Positions 18,470 to 27,830 of a stretch of 64,000 bases of DNA are shown here, in pieces. The stretch comes from Nakamurella deserti. Lineage in GTDB: Bacteria; Actinomycetota; Actinomycetes; Mycobacteriales; Nakamurellaceae. Both the position numbers and the translations under genes were made by a program. Numbering within the stretch: the stretch's first letter is position 1; every line of letters starts with the position of its first letter. A model generated the notes under the pieces. It made no database searches. It saw nothing but the letters and a program-made list of their open reading frames with translations, and was not told the DNA's origin. The stretch is from contig NZ_QCXS01000002.1 in NCBI RefSeq assembly GCF_003260015.1, positions 558,001 through 622,000 on the forward strand, in the 5' to 3' direction.

Positions 18470-18904
18470 TCAGCCGTCGACCGGCCCGATGTGCACGGTG
18501 CCGTCGTCGTCCACCCGCAGGCCCGGGTTGTGGGCGATCTCCCACCGGTAGCCGTCCGGGTCGGCGACGTAGCCGGAGAAGCCGCCCCAGTCGCGGCGGG
18601 CGCCGGGCACCAGCAGCGTCCCGCCGGCCGCGACCGCCGCCGCCAGCGCCTCGGTAACCTCGGTCTCCGACGACAGGTTCTGGGCCAGCGTGACCGGCGC
18701 CGGGCCCGAGCCCACCGGACCGACCTCGGCGACCATGTGATCCAGGTCCCACAGCGAGAGGAGCAGGCCGTGCCCGATCTGCACGAACAGCACCTCACCC
18801 GGGACGTACAGCGCCGCCGGCCACCCCAGACCGTCGACGTAGAAGCGGTGGGTCGCCGCCAGATCGGCCACCCCCAGGCTGATCAGACTCAGACGCGGTT
18901 CCAT
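18470..18904 (-). CDS. VOC family protein
   Basis: A 144-residue VOC protein. It starts MEPRLSLISLGVADLAATHRF and continues YVDGLGWPAALYVPGEVLFVQI, the typical first module. The C-terminal strand is GFSGYVADPDGYRWEIAHNP. This type is usually labelled 'VOC family' or glyoxalase; the reaction is unknown. I start at the ATG at 18904, where the fold begins; the frame is open 22 codons further upstream without any homology-like sequence. It diverges from the 248-residue protein gene. Both lie between rpmB and recG, where actinobacteria usually have a DAK2/FakA gene. Confidence 0.86.
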   Translation of the reverse strand: MEPRLSLISLGVADLAATHRFYVDGLGWPAALYVPGEVLFVQIGHGLLLSLWDLDHMVAEVGPVGSGPAPVTLAQNLSSETEVTEALAAAVAAGGTLLVPGARRDWGGFSGYVADPDGYRWEIAHNPGLRVDDDGTVHIGPVDG

Positions 18905-18960
18905 CCGGACCACGGTAGGCCGGGACCCCGCGTCGCACTCGCTGGATCGGGGGCCCACCC

Positions 18961-19707
18961 GTGACGGCACCGATGGTGGACGAGGAGCTCGTCACCGCCT
19001 GGATGGATGCGCTGGGCCGACCCGTCGCCGGGTCGATCCCGGAGACGCTGGTGGGCCGGTGGCGGTCGGTGCTGCTGGCCGCGGTGGCGGAGGCACGCGA
19101 ACCCGCGCCCGCCGCGGTGACCGGCCGCTACCTGGTGCTGGACCGCTACCTCACCGGGGTGGCCGCGGGGCTCGCCGCGGCCGTGGGGACCTCCGGGCCG
19201 GCCGACGACGGCGAGTCGGACCCGATCATCCTGGCGGCCGGGCTGCTGGCCGGGTCGGCGGCACTGCAGGTGCTCCCGGCGGTCGCCGACTACGAGGTCG
19301 ACGCCGGCCGGGCCGCCGCGGCGGCGATGGTGGACGCGGCCGCTGCGGGCGCGGGGCTGCTGGCCGGCATCGAGGAGGCCGTCCGGGCGGGCGGCCAGGT
19401 GCGTTCACGGTCGATGGTGGGCATCGCCCTGGAGGCGCTGCACCAGGGCCTCGTCGGGGATGCGGTCGAGTCCGATCCCGACGAGTTGTACGAGGTGCGG
19501 CTGCTGCTGGAACCCCAGGATCCCCGGTACGACCTGGAGACGGTGGCGCTGGACCGGATGCTGGACGGCCTCTCGGACGAGCGGCGGTGGATCCCCGACG
19601 AGACCGGATTCCGGTTGGTGGTGCTCACCCGACGCCCGGGCCCGCTGGTGGAGACGGTGTTCGGCTACGGCCGGGTCCGCCGACTGCGGATCCGCTACCT
19701 GCCCTGA
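18961..19707 (+). CDS. Ala/Leu-rich protein of unknown function between rpmB and recG
   Basis: A 248-residue protein from a GTG at 18961 (an ATG at 18973 is an alternative). The first two thirds are Ala/Gly-rich and mostly helical (VAAGLAAAVGTS, AAAAAMVDAAAAGAG); the C-terminal third is mixed alpha/beta and charged, ending FGYGRVRRLRIRYLP. There is no signal peptide and no clear transmembrane helix, although hydrophobic stretches are present. I recognise no family; DAK2/FakA signatures are absent. It points towards recG with a 120-base gap and could be co-transcribed with it. Confidence 0.65.
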   Translation: MTAPMVDEELVTAWMDALGRPVAGSIPETLVGRWRSVLLAAVAEAREPAPAAVTGRYLVLDRYLTGVAAGLAAAVGTSGPADDGESDPIILAAGLLAGSAALQVLPAVADYEVDAGRAAAAAMVDAAAAGAGLLAGIEEAVRAGGQVRSRSMVGIALEALHQGLVGDAVESDPDELYEVRLLLEPQDPRYDLETVALDRMLDGLSDERRWIPDETGFRLVVLTRRPGPLVETVFGYGRVRRLRIRYLP

Positions 19708-19827
19708 CCCGGCCTCCGGACCCACGGGGCGGACGCGGCACTGTCGGTGGGACTTGGCACCATGGAAGCCGCACCGACGACACCTCCGGGACTCCCCGGA
19801 CCGGGACACACGCAGCAGGGGGACGGG

Positions 19828-22086
19828 ATGACCACGCCGCAGGCGCGCGACGGCCGGCGCGTCGAGTTGCCGGCGCTGGAACGCCCGTTGGCGACGGTGC
19901 TGGACGCGCGGTGGGTCAAGCCCCTGGCCGAGGAACTGGACATCCACACGGTCGGACAACTGCTACGGCACTACCCGCGCCGGTACACCAAGCGCGGCGA
20001 GCTGACCCCGGTCAGCCGGCTGGAGGTCGGTGAGGACGTCACGCTGGTCGCCAAGGTGGCCAGGGTCAACTCCCGGGTCATCCCCAAGAACGGCCGCCGC
20101 CTGCAGATCCTGACGCTGACCGTCGGTGACGGCACACAGACGGTCGACTGCACGTTCTTCAACCAGAACTTCCTGGCCCGGGCGTTCCCGGTGGGCAGCG
20201 AGGGCATCTTCTCGGGCCGCGTCAAGCGCTTCAACCGCACGCTGCAGCTGGACGCCCCGCAGGCCGCGTCGCTGGACGGCTACCTCGACGAGGACGGCAA
20301 GGTCGAGCGGATCCGCTCCTTCGCCGGCATCTACCCGATCTACGGCGTCGCCGGAAAGCTCAAGCTCAAGACCGTCCAGGACGCGGTGGCCGCGGTGCTC
20401 GCCACGCTGGGCACCGTGCCCGACCCGGTGCCGCCGGAGCTGCTCACCCGGCACGGGCTCGTCGAGCTGACCGAGGCGCTGACGTCGATCCACCAGCCCG
20501 CCGGCGACCGCGACATCGAGCGCGCCCGTGAGCGGCTGCGGTACGACGAGGCCCTGTCGATGCAGTTGGTGCTGGCCCAGCGCCGGGCCCGCGCCCGGTT
20601 CCTGCCGGCCGAGCCGTGCCCGCGGATCGACGGCGGCCTGCTGTCGGCCTTCGACGCCCGCCTCCCGTTCGAACTGACCGCGGGCCAGTACGAGGTGGGC
20701 GAGACGATCGCCCGCGACCTCGCGACCCTGCACCCGATGAACCGGTTGCTGCAGGGCGAGGTCGGCTCGGGCAAGACCATCGTCGCGCTGCGGGCGATGC
20801 TGCAGGTGGTCGACGCCGGCCGGCAGACCGTGCTGCTCGCCCCGACCGAGGTGCTGGCCGCCCAGCACGCCCGGTCGCTGACCGCGATGCTCGGACCGCT
20901 GGCCACCGGTGGCGAGCTCGGAGCTCCCGAGAACGCCACCCGGGTGACCCTGCTGACCGGTTCGCTGTCGGCGCCGGCCCGTCGGCAGGTGCTGCTGGAC
21001 ATCGCGTCCGGCTCCGCCGGCATCGTCGTCGGCACCCACGCGCTGCTCGGCCGCCAGGTGATGTACGCCGACCTGGGGCTGGTCGTCGTGGACGAGCAGC
21101 ACCGCTTCGGCGTCGAGCAACGCGACCAGCTGCGCTCGCGTGATCCGAACGCCAGCCCGCCGCACGTGCTGGTGATGACGGCGACGCCCATCCCGCGCAC
21201 GGTGGCGATGACGGTCTACGGCGACCTGGAGACGTCCACGCTGACCCAGCTGCCGGCCGGTCGGTCGCCGATCAGCTCGACGGTGGTGCCGGTGGCCGAG
21301 AAGCCCGCCTGGTTGGACCGGGCGTGGCAGCGGGTCCACGAGGAGGTCGCCAAGGGCCGTCAGGTCTACATCGTGTGCCCACGGATCGGCGGTGACGGCG
21401 AGGAGTCCGATGGGACCGACGCCGACTTCGAGGCACCGGAACCGTCGTCCGCCGCGTCGGGCGACGAGCGGCGCCCGCCGGTTCCGGTCATCGAGACCGC
21501 CGCCATGCTCGCCGACGGGCCGCTCGCCGGGCTGCGGCTCGCGGTGCTGCACGGCCGGCTGCCGCCGGCGGAGAAGGACGAGGTGATGGCCGAGTTCAAG
21601 GGCGGCCGCACCGACGTCCTCGTGGCCACCACCGTCATCGAGGTCGGGGTGGACGTCCCCAACGCGACGATGATGATCATCCTCGACGCCGACCGTTTCG
21701 GGTTGTCCCAGCTGCACCAGCTGCGTGGCCGGGTCGGACGGGGCAGCGCCCCGGGGGTCTGCCTGTTGGTGAGCGAGAGCCTGCCGGGTTCGCCGGCCAT
21801 GGTGCGGCTGACCGCGGTCGCCGCCACCAATGACGGGTTCGAGCTGGCCCGGGAGGACCTCAGACTCCGCCGCGAGGGTGACGTGCTGGGGCGGTTGCAG
21901 GCCGGCCGGTCGTCGTCGTTGCGGCTGCTGTCGCTGCTGGAGCACGAGGAGGTCATCCTCACCGCGCGGGAGGACGCGGGCGCTATGGTGACCGACGACC
22001 CGGAGCTGGACCGGTGGCCGGGCCTGCGCGCGATGGTGTCGTCGGTGCTGGACGAGGAATCACAGGATTTCCTCGAGAAGGGCTGA
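19828..22086 (+). CDS. recG: ATP-dependent DNA helicase RecG
   Basis: A helicase that remodels stalled forks and migrates branched DNA. The 752-residue product has an N-terminal OB wedge domain (about 50-200; VGQLLRHYPRRYTKRGEL, VEDVTLVAKV-like strand). Helicase motifs follow: Walker A GEVGSGKTIVALRAML at about 310, DEQHRFGVEQR (motif II, DEQH) near 427, TATPIPRTVAMT (motif III), and the C-terminal QLHQLRGRVGRG (motif VI). I chose the ATG at 19828 because it has GGGGGAC just upstream and leaves no unmatched N-terminal extension. Part of the linker at about 530-550 is acidic and low-complexity. Confidence 0.95.
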   Translation: MTTPQARDGRRVELPALERPLATVLDARWVKPLAEELDIHTVGQLLRHYPRRYTKRGELTPVSRLEVGEDVTLVAKVARVNSRVIPKNGRRLQILTLTVGDGTQTVDCTFFNQNFLARAFPVGSEGIFSGRVKRFNRTLQLDAPQAASLDGYLDEDGKVERIRSFAGIYPIYGVAGKLKLKTVQDAVAAVLATLGTVPDPVPPELLTRHGLVELTEALTSIHQPAGDRDIERARERLRYDEALSMQLVLAQRRARARFLPAEPCPRIDGGLLSAFDARLPFELTAGQYEVGETIARDLATLHPMNRLLQGEVGSGKTIVALRAMLQVVDAGRQTVLLAPTEVLAAQHARSLTAMLGPLATGGELGAPENATRVTLLTGSLSAPARRQVLLDIASGSAGIVVGTHALLGRQVMYADLGLVVVDEQHRFGVEQRDQLRSRDPNASPPHVLVMTATPIPRTVAMTVYGDLETSTLTQLPAGRSPISSTVVPVAEKPAWLDRAWQRVHEEVAKGRQVYIVCPRIGGDGEESDGTDADFEAPEPSSAASGDERRPPVPVIETAAMLADGPLAGLRLAVLHGRLPPAEKDEVMAEFKGGRTDVLVATTVIEVGVDVPNATMMIILDADRFGLSQLHQLRGRVGRGSAPGVCLLVSESLPGSPAMVRLTAVAATNDGFELAREDLRLRREGDVLGRLQAGRSSSLRLLSLLEHEEVILTAREDAGAMVTDDPELDRWPGLRAMVSSVLDEESQDFLEKG

Positions 22087-22322
22087 CCGCCACGGCGCCG
22101 CCCGCGCCCCGGGACCGTGTGATGATGCGCACGTCAGCGCGGCGGGGTGGCGTACTGAATCGATGACGACGGTCACAATCGTCGCGACCCGGCCGTTCCC
22201 CCGGGCGGCCGGCCGGCGCCGTTCTCCTGGCCGGAAGCCGCCCGCGATACCGTGAACCGCCGTCGGACCGGACCCGGCTCGCTCCTGGCAGCCGGCTCCC
22301 CAGCGCAAGGAGAATCGCCCGC
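22087..22322. other. Intergenic region between recG and pyc
   Basis: 236 non-coding bases. No convincing terminator for recG is visible. The only notable sequence is an AT-richer patch around 22155-22190 that may belong to the pyc promoter. A clear AAGGAGAA ribosome site lies at its right end. Confidence 0.4.
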
Positions 22323-25300
22323 GTGTTCCGCAAAGTGCTTGTCGCCAACCGTGGTGAGATCGCGACCCGGGCGTTCCGCGCCCTGTACGAGCTGGGCATC
22401 TCGTCGGTGGCGGTGTTCCCGTACGAGGACCGCAACTCGCTGCACCGGCAGAAGGCCGACGAGTCCTACCAGATCGGCACCGAGGGGCACCCCGTCCGGG
22501 CCTACCTGGACGTGGACGAGATCGTCCGCGCGGCCGTCGAGAGCGGCGCGGACGCGGTGTACCCGGGGTACGGCTTCCTGTCGGAGAACCCGGACCTGGC
22601 GCAGGCCTGCGTGGACGCGGGCATCACCTTCATCGGACCGCCCGCGGAGATCCTGGAGATGGCCGGCAACAAGGCCACCGCGGTCACCGCGGCGCGGGCG
22701 GCCGGCATCCCGGTCCTGGAGTCGTCGGAGCCGTCGGCCAACGTCGACGAGCTGATCGCCGCGGCCGGGTCGGTGGGCTACCCGGTGTTCGTCAAGGCCG
22801 TCGCCGGGGGCGGGGGGCGCGGCATGCGCCGGGTCGACACCGCCGAGGAACTGCCGGACGCGTTGCGGGCGGCGATGCGCGAGGCCGAGTCCGCCTTCGG
22901 CGACCCGACCGTGTTCGTCGAGAGCGCCGTGATCGAACCCCGCCACATCGAGGTGCAGATCCTGGCCGACGGCCAGGGCACGGTGCTGCACCTGTTCGAG
23001 CGCGACTGCTCCGTGCAGCGCCGGCACCAGAAGGTCATCGAGGTGGCACCCGCCGTCGGCCTCGACCCGGAGCTGCGGGCCCGGATCTGCGCCGACGCCG
23101 TCGCGTTCGCCCGGCACATCGGTTACGTCAACGCCGGCACCGTGGAGTTCCTGCTCGACAGCGCCGGCCGCTACTTCTTCATCGAGATGAACCCACGCAT
23201 CCAGGTGGAGCACACCGTCACCGAGGAGATCACCGACGTCGATCTCGTCGGCGCGCAGATCCGTATCGCCGCCGGTGAGTCGCTGGCCGAGCTCGGCCTG
23301 GCGCAGGACACCATCGTCATCCGCGGCGCCGCGCTGCAGTGCCGCATCACCACCGAGGACCCGGCCAACGGCTTCCGCCCGGACACCGGCACGATCATCA
23401 CCTACCGCTCCGCCGGTGGCGCGGGGGTCCGGATCGACGGGGGCACCGTCGGTGCGGGCGCGGAGGTGTCGGCGCACTTCGACTCGCTGCTGGTCAAGCT
23501 GACCTGCCGGGGCCGGGACTGGCCGACGGCGGTCCGCCGCGCGAAGCGGGCGCTGGCCGAGTTCCGGATCCGCGGCGTGTCCACCAACATCCCGTTCCTG
23601 CAGGCCGTCCTGGACGATCCCGACTTCGCCGCCGGCGGCGTCACCACGTCGTTCATCGAGAGCCACCCGCAGCTGCTCAACTCGCGACGGTCCGCCGACC
23701 GCGGCACCCGGCTGCTGTCCTACCTCGCCGACGTGACCGTCAACCAGCCGCACGGCTCCGGCCGGGACCGCATCGACCCGGCGGGCAAGATCCCGCGGCT
23801 GGACCGGGCGGCGACCCCACCGCCGGGCTCCCGGCAGAAGCTGGCCGAGCTCGGCCCGGCGGGTTTCGCCGCCGACCTGCGTGCGCAGACCCGGCTGGCG
23901 GTCACCGACACCACGTTCCGCGACGCCCACCAGTCGCTGCTCGCCACCCGGGTACGCACCCGTGACCTGCTGGCGATCGCGCCCGCGGTGTCCAGGACGA
24001 CCCCGGAGCTGCTGTCCATCGAGGCGTGGGGCGGCGCCACCTACGACGTCGCACTGCGGTTCCTCGGCGAGGACCCGTGGGAACGGCTGGCCGCGCTGCG
24101 GACCGCGGTGCCCAACATCTGTCTGCAGATGCTGCTCCGCGGTCGCAACACCGTCGGCTACACGCCCTACCCGACCGCGGTGACCACCGCGTTCGTCACG
24201 GAGGCGACCAGTAGCGGCATCGACATCTTCCGCATCTTCGACGCGCTCAACGACGTCGAGCAGATGCGGCCGGCGATCGAGGCCGTCCGGGAGACCGGCA
24301 CCAGCGTCGCCGAGGTGGCGCTGTGCTACACCGGCGACCTGTCGGACCCGGCCGAGACGCTCTACACACTGGACTACTACCTCCGGCTCGCGGAGAAGAT
24401 CGTCGCCGCCGGCGGGCACGTGCTCGCGGTCAAGGACATGGCCGGGCTGCTCCGCGCTCCGGCCGCGACCCGGTTGATCACCGCGCTGCGGGCGAATTTC
24501 GACCTGCCCGTGCACCTGCACACCCACGACACCGCCGGTGGTCAGCTGGCGACCTATCTGGCCGCATCCGCGGCGGGCGTGGACGCGGTCGACGTTGCGT
24601 CCGCACCGATGGCCGGCACCACGTCGCAGCCGCCGATGTCGGCCCTGGTCGCGGCGACCGACTTCTCCGACCGGGAGACCGGCCTGAGCCTGCGGGCGGT
24701 GGAGGACCTGGAGCCCTACTGGGAGGCGGTCCGTAGCGTCTACGCGCCGTTCGAGTCCGGGCTGACCGCCCCGACCGGCCGGGTGTACCAGCACGAGATC
24801 CCCGGCGGGCAGCTGTCCAACCTGCGGCAACAGGCGATCGCACTCGGCCTGGGCAACCGCTTCGAGGCCATCGAGGACGTCTACGCCGCCGCCGACCGGA
24901 TGCTGGGGCGGCTGGTCAAGGTGACCCCGTCGTCCAAGGTCGTGGGTGATCTGGCCCTGCACCTCGTCGGCGCCGGGGTCCGGCCGGCGGACTTCGAGAA
25001 CGACCCGTCGAAGTTCGACATCCCGGATTCGGTGATCGGCTTCCTGTCCGGCGAACTGGGGGACCCGCCCGGCGGCTGGCCGGAGCCGTTCCGCACCAAG
25101 GCGCTGGCCGGTCGCACCCGCAGGCCGGTCGTGGAGGAGCTCTCCGCGGAGGACACCGAGGCGCTCGCCACCCGCCCCCGCGAGACGCTCAACCGGCTGC
25201 TGTTCCCCGGCCCGGCCAAGGACTTCGCCACCACCCGCGCCGAGTACGGCGACCTGTCTCTGATCCGCACCACCGACTACCTGTACGGGATGCGCCGCGG

Positions 25301-25703
25301 CGTCGAGCACACCATCGACCTCGAGCCCGGCGTCACCCTCTACGTCGGCCTGGAGGCCATCGGCGACGCCGACGAGCGCGGCATGCGCACCGTCATCACC
25401 ACGCTGAACGGGCAGATCCGGCCGCTGCAGGTACGCGACCGCAGCGTCGCCGTCGACGTCCCGACCACCGAGCGCGCCGATCCGAACGATCCCGGACAGG
25501 TCGCGGCCCCGTTCGCCGGTGTGGTGACCCTCGTCGTCGGGGAGGGTGACACCGTCGCCGCCGGTGCGGTGGTGGCCACCATCGAGGCGATGAAGATGGA
25601 GGCGTCGATCACCTCGCAGACCGGAGGTGTGGTGCTGCGCACCGCCATCCAGAAGGTGCAGCAGGTGGAGGGCGGCGACCTGCTGATCGTGCTGAAGCAG
25701 TGA
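22323..25703 (+). CDS. pyc: Pyruvate carboxylase
   Basis: A biotin enzyme that carboxylates pyruvate to oxaloacetate, refilling the citric acid cycle. The 1126-residue chain holds all domains of the single-chain type: biotin carboxylase (residues 1 to about 450; VLVANRGEIATRAFRAL, the ATP-grasp loop VKAVAGGGGRGMR and EVQILADGQG), carboxyltransferase (about 520-800; DTTFRDAHQSLLATR, with metal-binding HLHTHDTAGG), and the biotinyl domain at the C-terminus, with the biotinylated lysine in EAMKMEA at residue 1091. Start is a GTG with AAGGAG ahead. The stop overlaps the rsmD start (GTGA). Confidence 0.97.
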   Translation: MFRKVLVANRGEIATRAFRALYELGISSVAVFPYEDRNSLHRQKADESYQIGTEGHPVRAYLDVDEIVRAAVESGADAVYPGYGFLSENPDLAQACVDAGITFIGPPAEILEMAGNKATAVTAARAAGIPVLESSEPSANVDELIAAAGSVGYPVFVKAVAGGGGRGMRRVDTAEELPDALRAAMREAESAFGDPTVFVESAVIEPRHIEVQILADGQGTVLHLFERDCSVQRRHQKVIEVAPAVGLDPELRARICADAVAFARHIGYVNAGTVEFLLDSAGRYFFIEMNPRIQVEHTVTEEITDVDLVGAQIRIAAGESLAELGLAQDTIVIRGAALQCRITTEDPANGFRPDTGTIITYRSAGGAGVRIDGGTVGAGAEVSAHFDSLLVKLTCRGRDWPTAVRRAKRALAEFRIRGVSTNIPFLQAVLDDPDFAAGGVTTSFIESHPQLLNSRRSADRGTRLLSYLADVTVNQPHGSGRDRIDPAGKIPRLDRAATPPPGSRQKLAELGPAGFAADLRAQTRLAVTDTTFRDAHQSLLATRVRTRDLLAIAPAVSRTTPELLSIEAWGGATYDVALRFLGEDPWERLAALRTAVPNICLQMLLRGRNTVGYTPYPTAVTTAFVTEATSSGIDIFRIFDALNDVEQMRPAIEAVRETGTSVAEVALCYTGDLSDPAETLYTLDYYLRLAEKIVAAGGHVLAVKDMAGLLRAPAATRLITALRANFDLPVHLHTHDTAGGQLATYLAASAAGVDAVDVASAPMAGTTSQPPMSALVAATDFSDRETGLSLRAVEDLEPYWEAVRSVYAPFESGLTAPTGRVYQHEIPGGQLSNLRQQAIALGLGNRFEAIEDVYAAADRMLGRLVKVTPSSKVVGDLALHLVGAGVRPADFENDPSKFDIPDSVIGFLSGELGDPPGGWPEPFRTKALAGRTRRPVVEELSAEDTEALATRPRETLNRLLFPGPAKDFATTRAEYGDLSLIRTTDYLYGMRRGVEHTIDLEPGVTLYVGLEAIGDADERGMRTVITTLNGQIRPLQVRDRSVAVDVPTTERADPNDPGQVAAPFAGVVTLVVGEGDTVAAGAVVATIEAMKMEASITSQTGGVVLRTAIQKVQQVEGGDLLIVLKQ

Positions 25704-26263
25704 CCAGGATCGTCGCCGGGCGCTGGGGCGGCCGGGCACTCCGGACGCCCGACGGCACCACCACCCGGCCCACGAACTCCAAGGTGCGGGCCGCGCTCGG
25801 GAATTCGCTGCAGGCGTCGGGGGCGCTGGTGGGTGCGTCGGTGCTGGACCTGTTCGCCGGCACCGGCGCGCTGGGCCTGGAGCTGGCGTCCCGCGGGGCC
25901 GAGCGGGTGGTGCTGGTGGAGAACGACCGCGAGGCGCTCGCGATCGTCCGGGCCAACGTCGCCACCCTGGACGCCGGCGGCACCGTCACCGTGGTGCCGA
26001 GCTCGGCCCTCACCTACGCGGGGGCGGGCTCGGGCGGCGCGGGGTTCGACATCGTCGTCGCCGACCCGCCCTACGACCTGCCGAACGAGGACCTCACCGC
26101 GATGCTGCGCGGCCTGGTCGCCCACGGGCTGCTGAACCCGCACGCCGATCTCGTGGTGGAGCGTGCCCGGCGCACCGCCGACCTCGAGTGGCCGGAGCCG
26201 CTGGCGGCGGAGCGCAGCAAGCGCTACGGCGACACGGTGCTGCTGTTCGGGCGAGCGCCGTGA
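25700..26263 (+). CDS. rsmD: 16S rRNA (guanine966-N2)-methyltransferase
   Basis: Methylates G966 of 16S rRNA with S-adenosylmethionine. The 187-residue protein has the SAM-binding motif [19 protein letters not shown] at about residue 49, an acidic ribose-binding residue in [10 protein letters not shown], and the catalytic DPPYDLP motif at about residue 120. [13 protein letters not shown] near the N-terminus is also typical. GTG start inside the pyc stop, so it is coupled to pyc. The usual partner coaD follows 31 bases downstream. Confidence 0.94.
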   Translation: MTRIVAGRWGGRALRTPDGTTTRPTNSKVRAALGNSLQASGALVGASVLDLFAGTGALGLELASRGAERVVLVENDREALAIVRANVATLDAGGTVTVVPSSALTYAGAGSGGAGFDIVVADPPYDLPNEDLTAMLRGLVAHGLLNPHADLVVERARRTADLEWPEPLAAERSKRYGDTVLLFGRAP

Positions 26264-26294
26264 CCCGGCTGCGGCGCTGCTACGGTCGCCCGTC

Positions 26295-26771
26295 ATGACG
26301 CGCGCGGTGTGCCCCGGATCCTTCGACCCGCCGACACTCGGGCACCTCGACATCATCGGCCGGACGGCCGGCCAGTTCGACGAGCTCGTCGTCGCGGTGC
26401 TGGTCAACCCGGCCAAGCACGGGATGTTCAGCCTCGACGAGCGGCTCGCGCTGCTGCGCGAGACCACCGCCGAGTGGCCCAACGTCACGGTCGACTCGTT
26501 CACCGGGCTGCTGGTCGACTACTGCCGCGAGCGCGACATCCGGGCCATCGTCAAGGGCATCCGGGCGGTCACCGACTTCGACTACGAGCTGCAGATGGCG
26601 CAGATGAACAAGGGACTGACCGGCGTCGACACGTTCTTCCTGCCGACCAACCCCGAGTTCTCCTTCCTGTCGTCCTCGCTGGTCAAGCAGGTCGCGCAGT
26701 ACGGCGGATCGGTCGACCACCTGCTGCCCGGGCCGGTCAACCGGGCGCTGGCGGCCAAACTCGCGGGCTGA
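26295..26771 (+). CDS. coaD: Phosphopantetheine adenylyltransferase
   Basis: Catalyses the fourth step of coenzyme A synthesis, joining 4'-phosphopantetheine and ATP to dephospho-CoA. The 158-residue product shows [16 protein letters not shown] (nucleotidyl-transferase T/HxGH motif, here TLGH) near the start, [19 protein letters not shown] in the middle, and [12 protein letters not shown] for the C-terminal SSS-VK ATP-binding motif. The ATG at 26295 gives the standard N-terminus. Its neighbour rsmD precedes it in many bacteria. Confidence 0.96.
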   Translation: MTRAVCPGSFDPPTLGHLDIIGRTAGQFDELVVAVLVNPAKHGMFSLDERLALLRETTAEWPNVTVDSFTGLLVDYCRERDIRAIVKGIRAVTDFDYELQMAQMNKGLTGVDTFFLPTNPEFSFLSSSLVKQVAQYGGSVDHLLPGPVNRALAAKLAG

Positions 26772-26777
26772 ACGTGT

Positions 26778-26805
26778 GCGCCTTCACCCCGCGAGGGTGC
26801 GGCGC
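26778..26805 (+). terminator. Probable terminator of coaD
   Basis: GCGCC (26778-26782) pairs with GGCGC (26801-26805), and inside it CACCC pairs with GGGTG. The two stems are separated by a small bulge. It starts six bases past the coaD stop. No T-run. Confidence 0.45.
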
Positions 26806-26898
26806 GCCGAACGGCCGTCGGGCCCGGCCGAGGCCAGACTGGTCGGTGCGTGGGCTCAGCCATGACCACTGCGCGTGAAGGAGAAGGTGACTGCCGTC

Positions 26899-27630
26899 GT
26901 GTACCGGGTGTTCGAAGCTCTCGATGAGTTGGTGACCATCGTCGAAGAGGCGCGCGGCGTGCCGATGACCGCCTCGTGCGTGGTGCCGCGGGGTGACGTG
27001 CTGGACCTGCTGGACGACGTGCGCGACGCGCTGCCCGGGGAGGTCGACGACGCGCAGGACGTTCTCGACCACCGCGATCAGATGCTCAGCGAGGCGCGCA
27101 CCTCGGCCGACAAGACGCTGGGCGACGCGGAGACCGAGGCCACCCGGTTGGTGACCGACGCACGCGCGCTGGCCGAGTCGACCGTGAGCGCCGCGCAGGC
27201 CGAGGCCGACCGTCGGGTGCAGGAGGCCACCGACGCGGCCGCCGAGATCCTCGCGCGTGCCCGGGCCGACGCCGACCGGGCCATCCGGTCCGGCCAGGAG
27301 CAGCACGACACCGCGGTCGCCCGTGGGCAGAGCCAGCACGACGCGCTGGTCGCGCGGGGCACCGACGAGGCCGAACGTCTGGTGGCGGCCGGGGTCGCCG
27401 AGCAGGCCCGGCTGGTGTCGCAGACCGAGGTCGTGCAGGCCGCGTACGCCGAGTCGGCCCGCATCCTGGACACCGCACACGCCGACACCGACCGGATGCG
27501 CAACGAGTGCGACTCCTACGTCGACGGCCGGCTGGCCAATCTGGAGGAGACCCTCACCCAGACGCTGCGGACGGTCGGCCGCGGCCGGACCGCGCTGCGG
27601 TCCGGGCTCGCCGCCGATTACCGCGACTGA
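26899..27630 (+). CDS. sepIVA: SepIVA-like septum protein (DivIVA-type coiled coil)
   Basis: A 243-residue protein close to mycobacterial SepIVA (Rv2927c), which acts in cell division and localises to the septum and the intracellular membrane domain. The N-terminus (VYRVFEALDELVTIVEEARGVPMTASCVVPRGDVL) is the DivIVA-like head. Residues about 60-220 form a long coiled coil (repeats of DAETEATRL, ARADADRA), and the end reads GRGRTALRSGL. I take the GTG at 26899, with GAAGG ahead, because it matches the mycobacterial N-terminus; a GTG at 26875 gives eight extra residues. It precedes DUF177-rpmF-rnc as in mycobacteria, so the context supports the call. Confidence 0.88.
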   Translation: MYRVFEALDELVTIVEEARGVPMTASCVVPRGDVLDLLDDVRDALPGEVDDAQDVLDHRDQMLSEARTSADKTLGDAETEATRLVTDARALAESTVSAAQAEADRRVQEATDAAAEILARARADADRAIRSGQEQHDTAVARGQSQHDALVARGTDEAERLVAAGVAEQARLVSQTEVVQAAYAESARILDTAHADTDRMRNECDSYVDGRLANLEETLTQTLRTVGRGRTALRSGLAADYRD

Positions 27631-27745
27631 CACTGCGACGCCGGCCCCGGCGCCGCGGGTGCATCCCGTCGGCGCCGGCACGGCGCGATCACCCGGCGCG
27701 CCCGAGCGGCCCGCCGGAAGCCGCGGGCCGAACCCTGGCAGCGGG

Positions 27746-27775
27746 TTGGGATCCGCGGCCCCGATCGACTACTCT
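27746..27775 (+). promoter_or_regulatory. Candidate promoter for the DUF177-rpmF-rnc operon
   Basis: TTGGGA at 27746-27751 and TACTCT at 27770-27775 are separated by 18 bases, a plausible sigma-70-like pair in a GC-rich background. Transcription would start about 27783, just before the phased repeat. The evidence is only the pattern. Confidence 0.25.
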
Positions 27776-27830
27776 GGAACGGTTGCCTGTTGCAGGTGAC
27801 GCGCGCCCGTCGCTCGTCGCATGCCGGGCC

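Noticed and set aside
22173-25739. 1188-codon reverse frame opposite pyc
   Set aside because: Antisense shadow of pyruvate carboxylase; no domain-like sequence.
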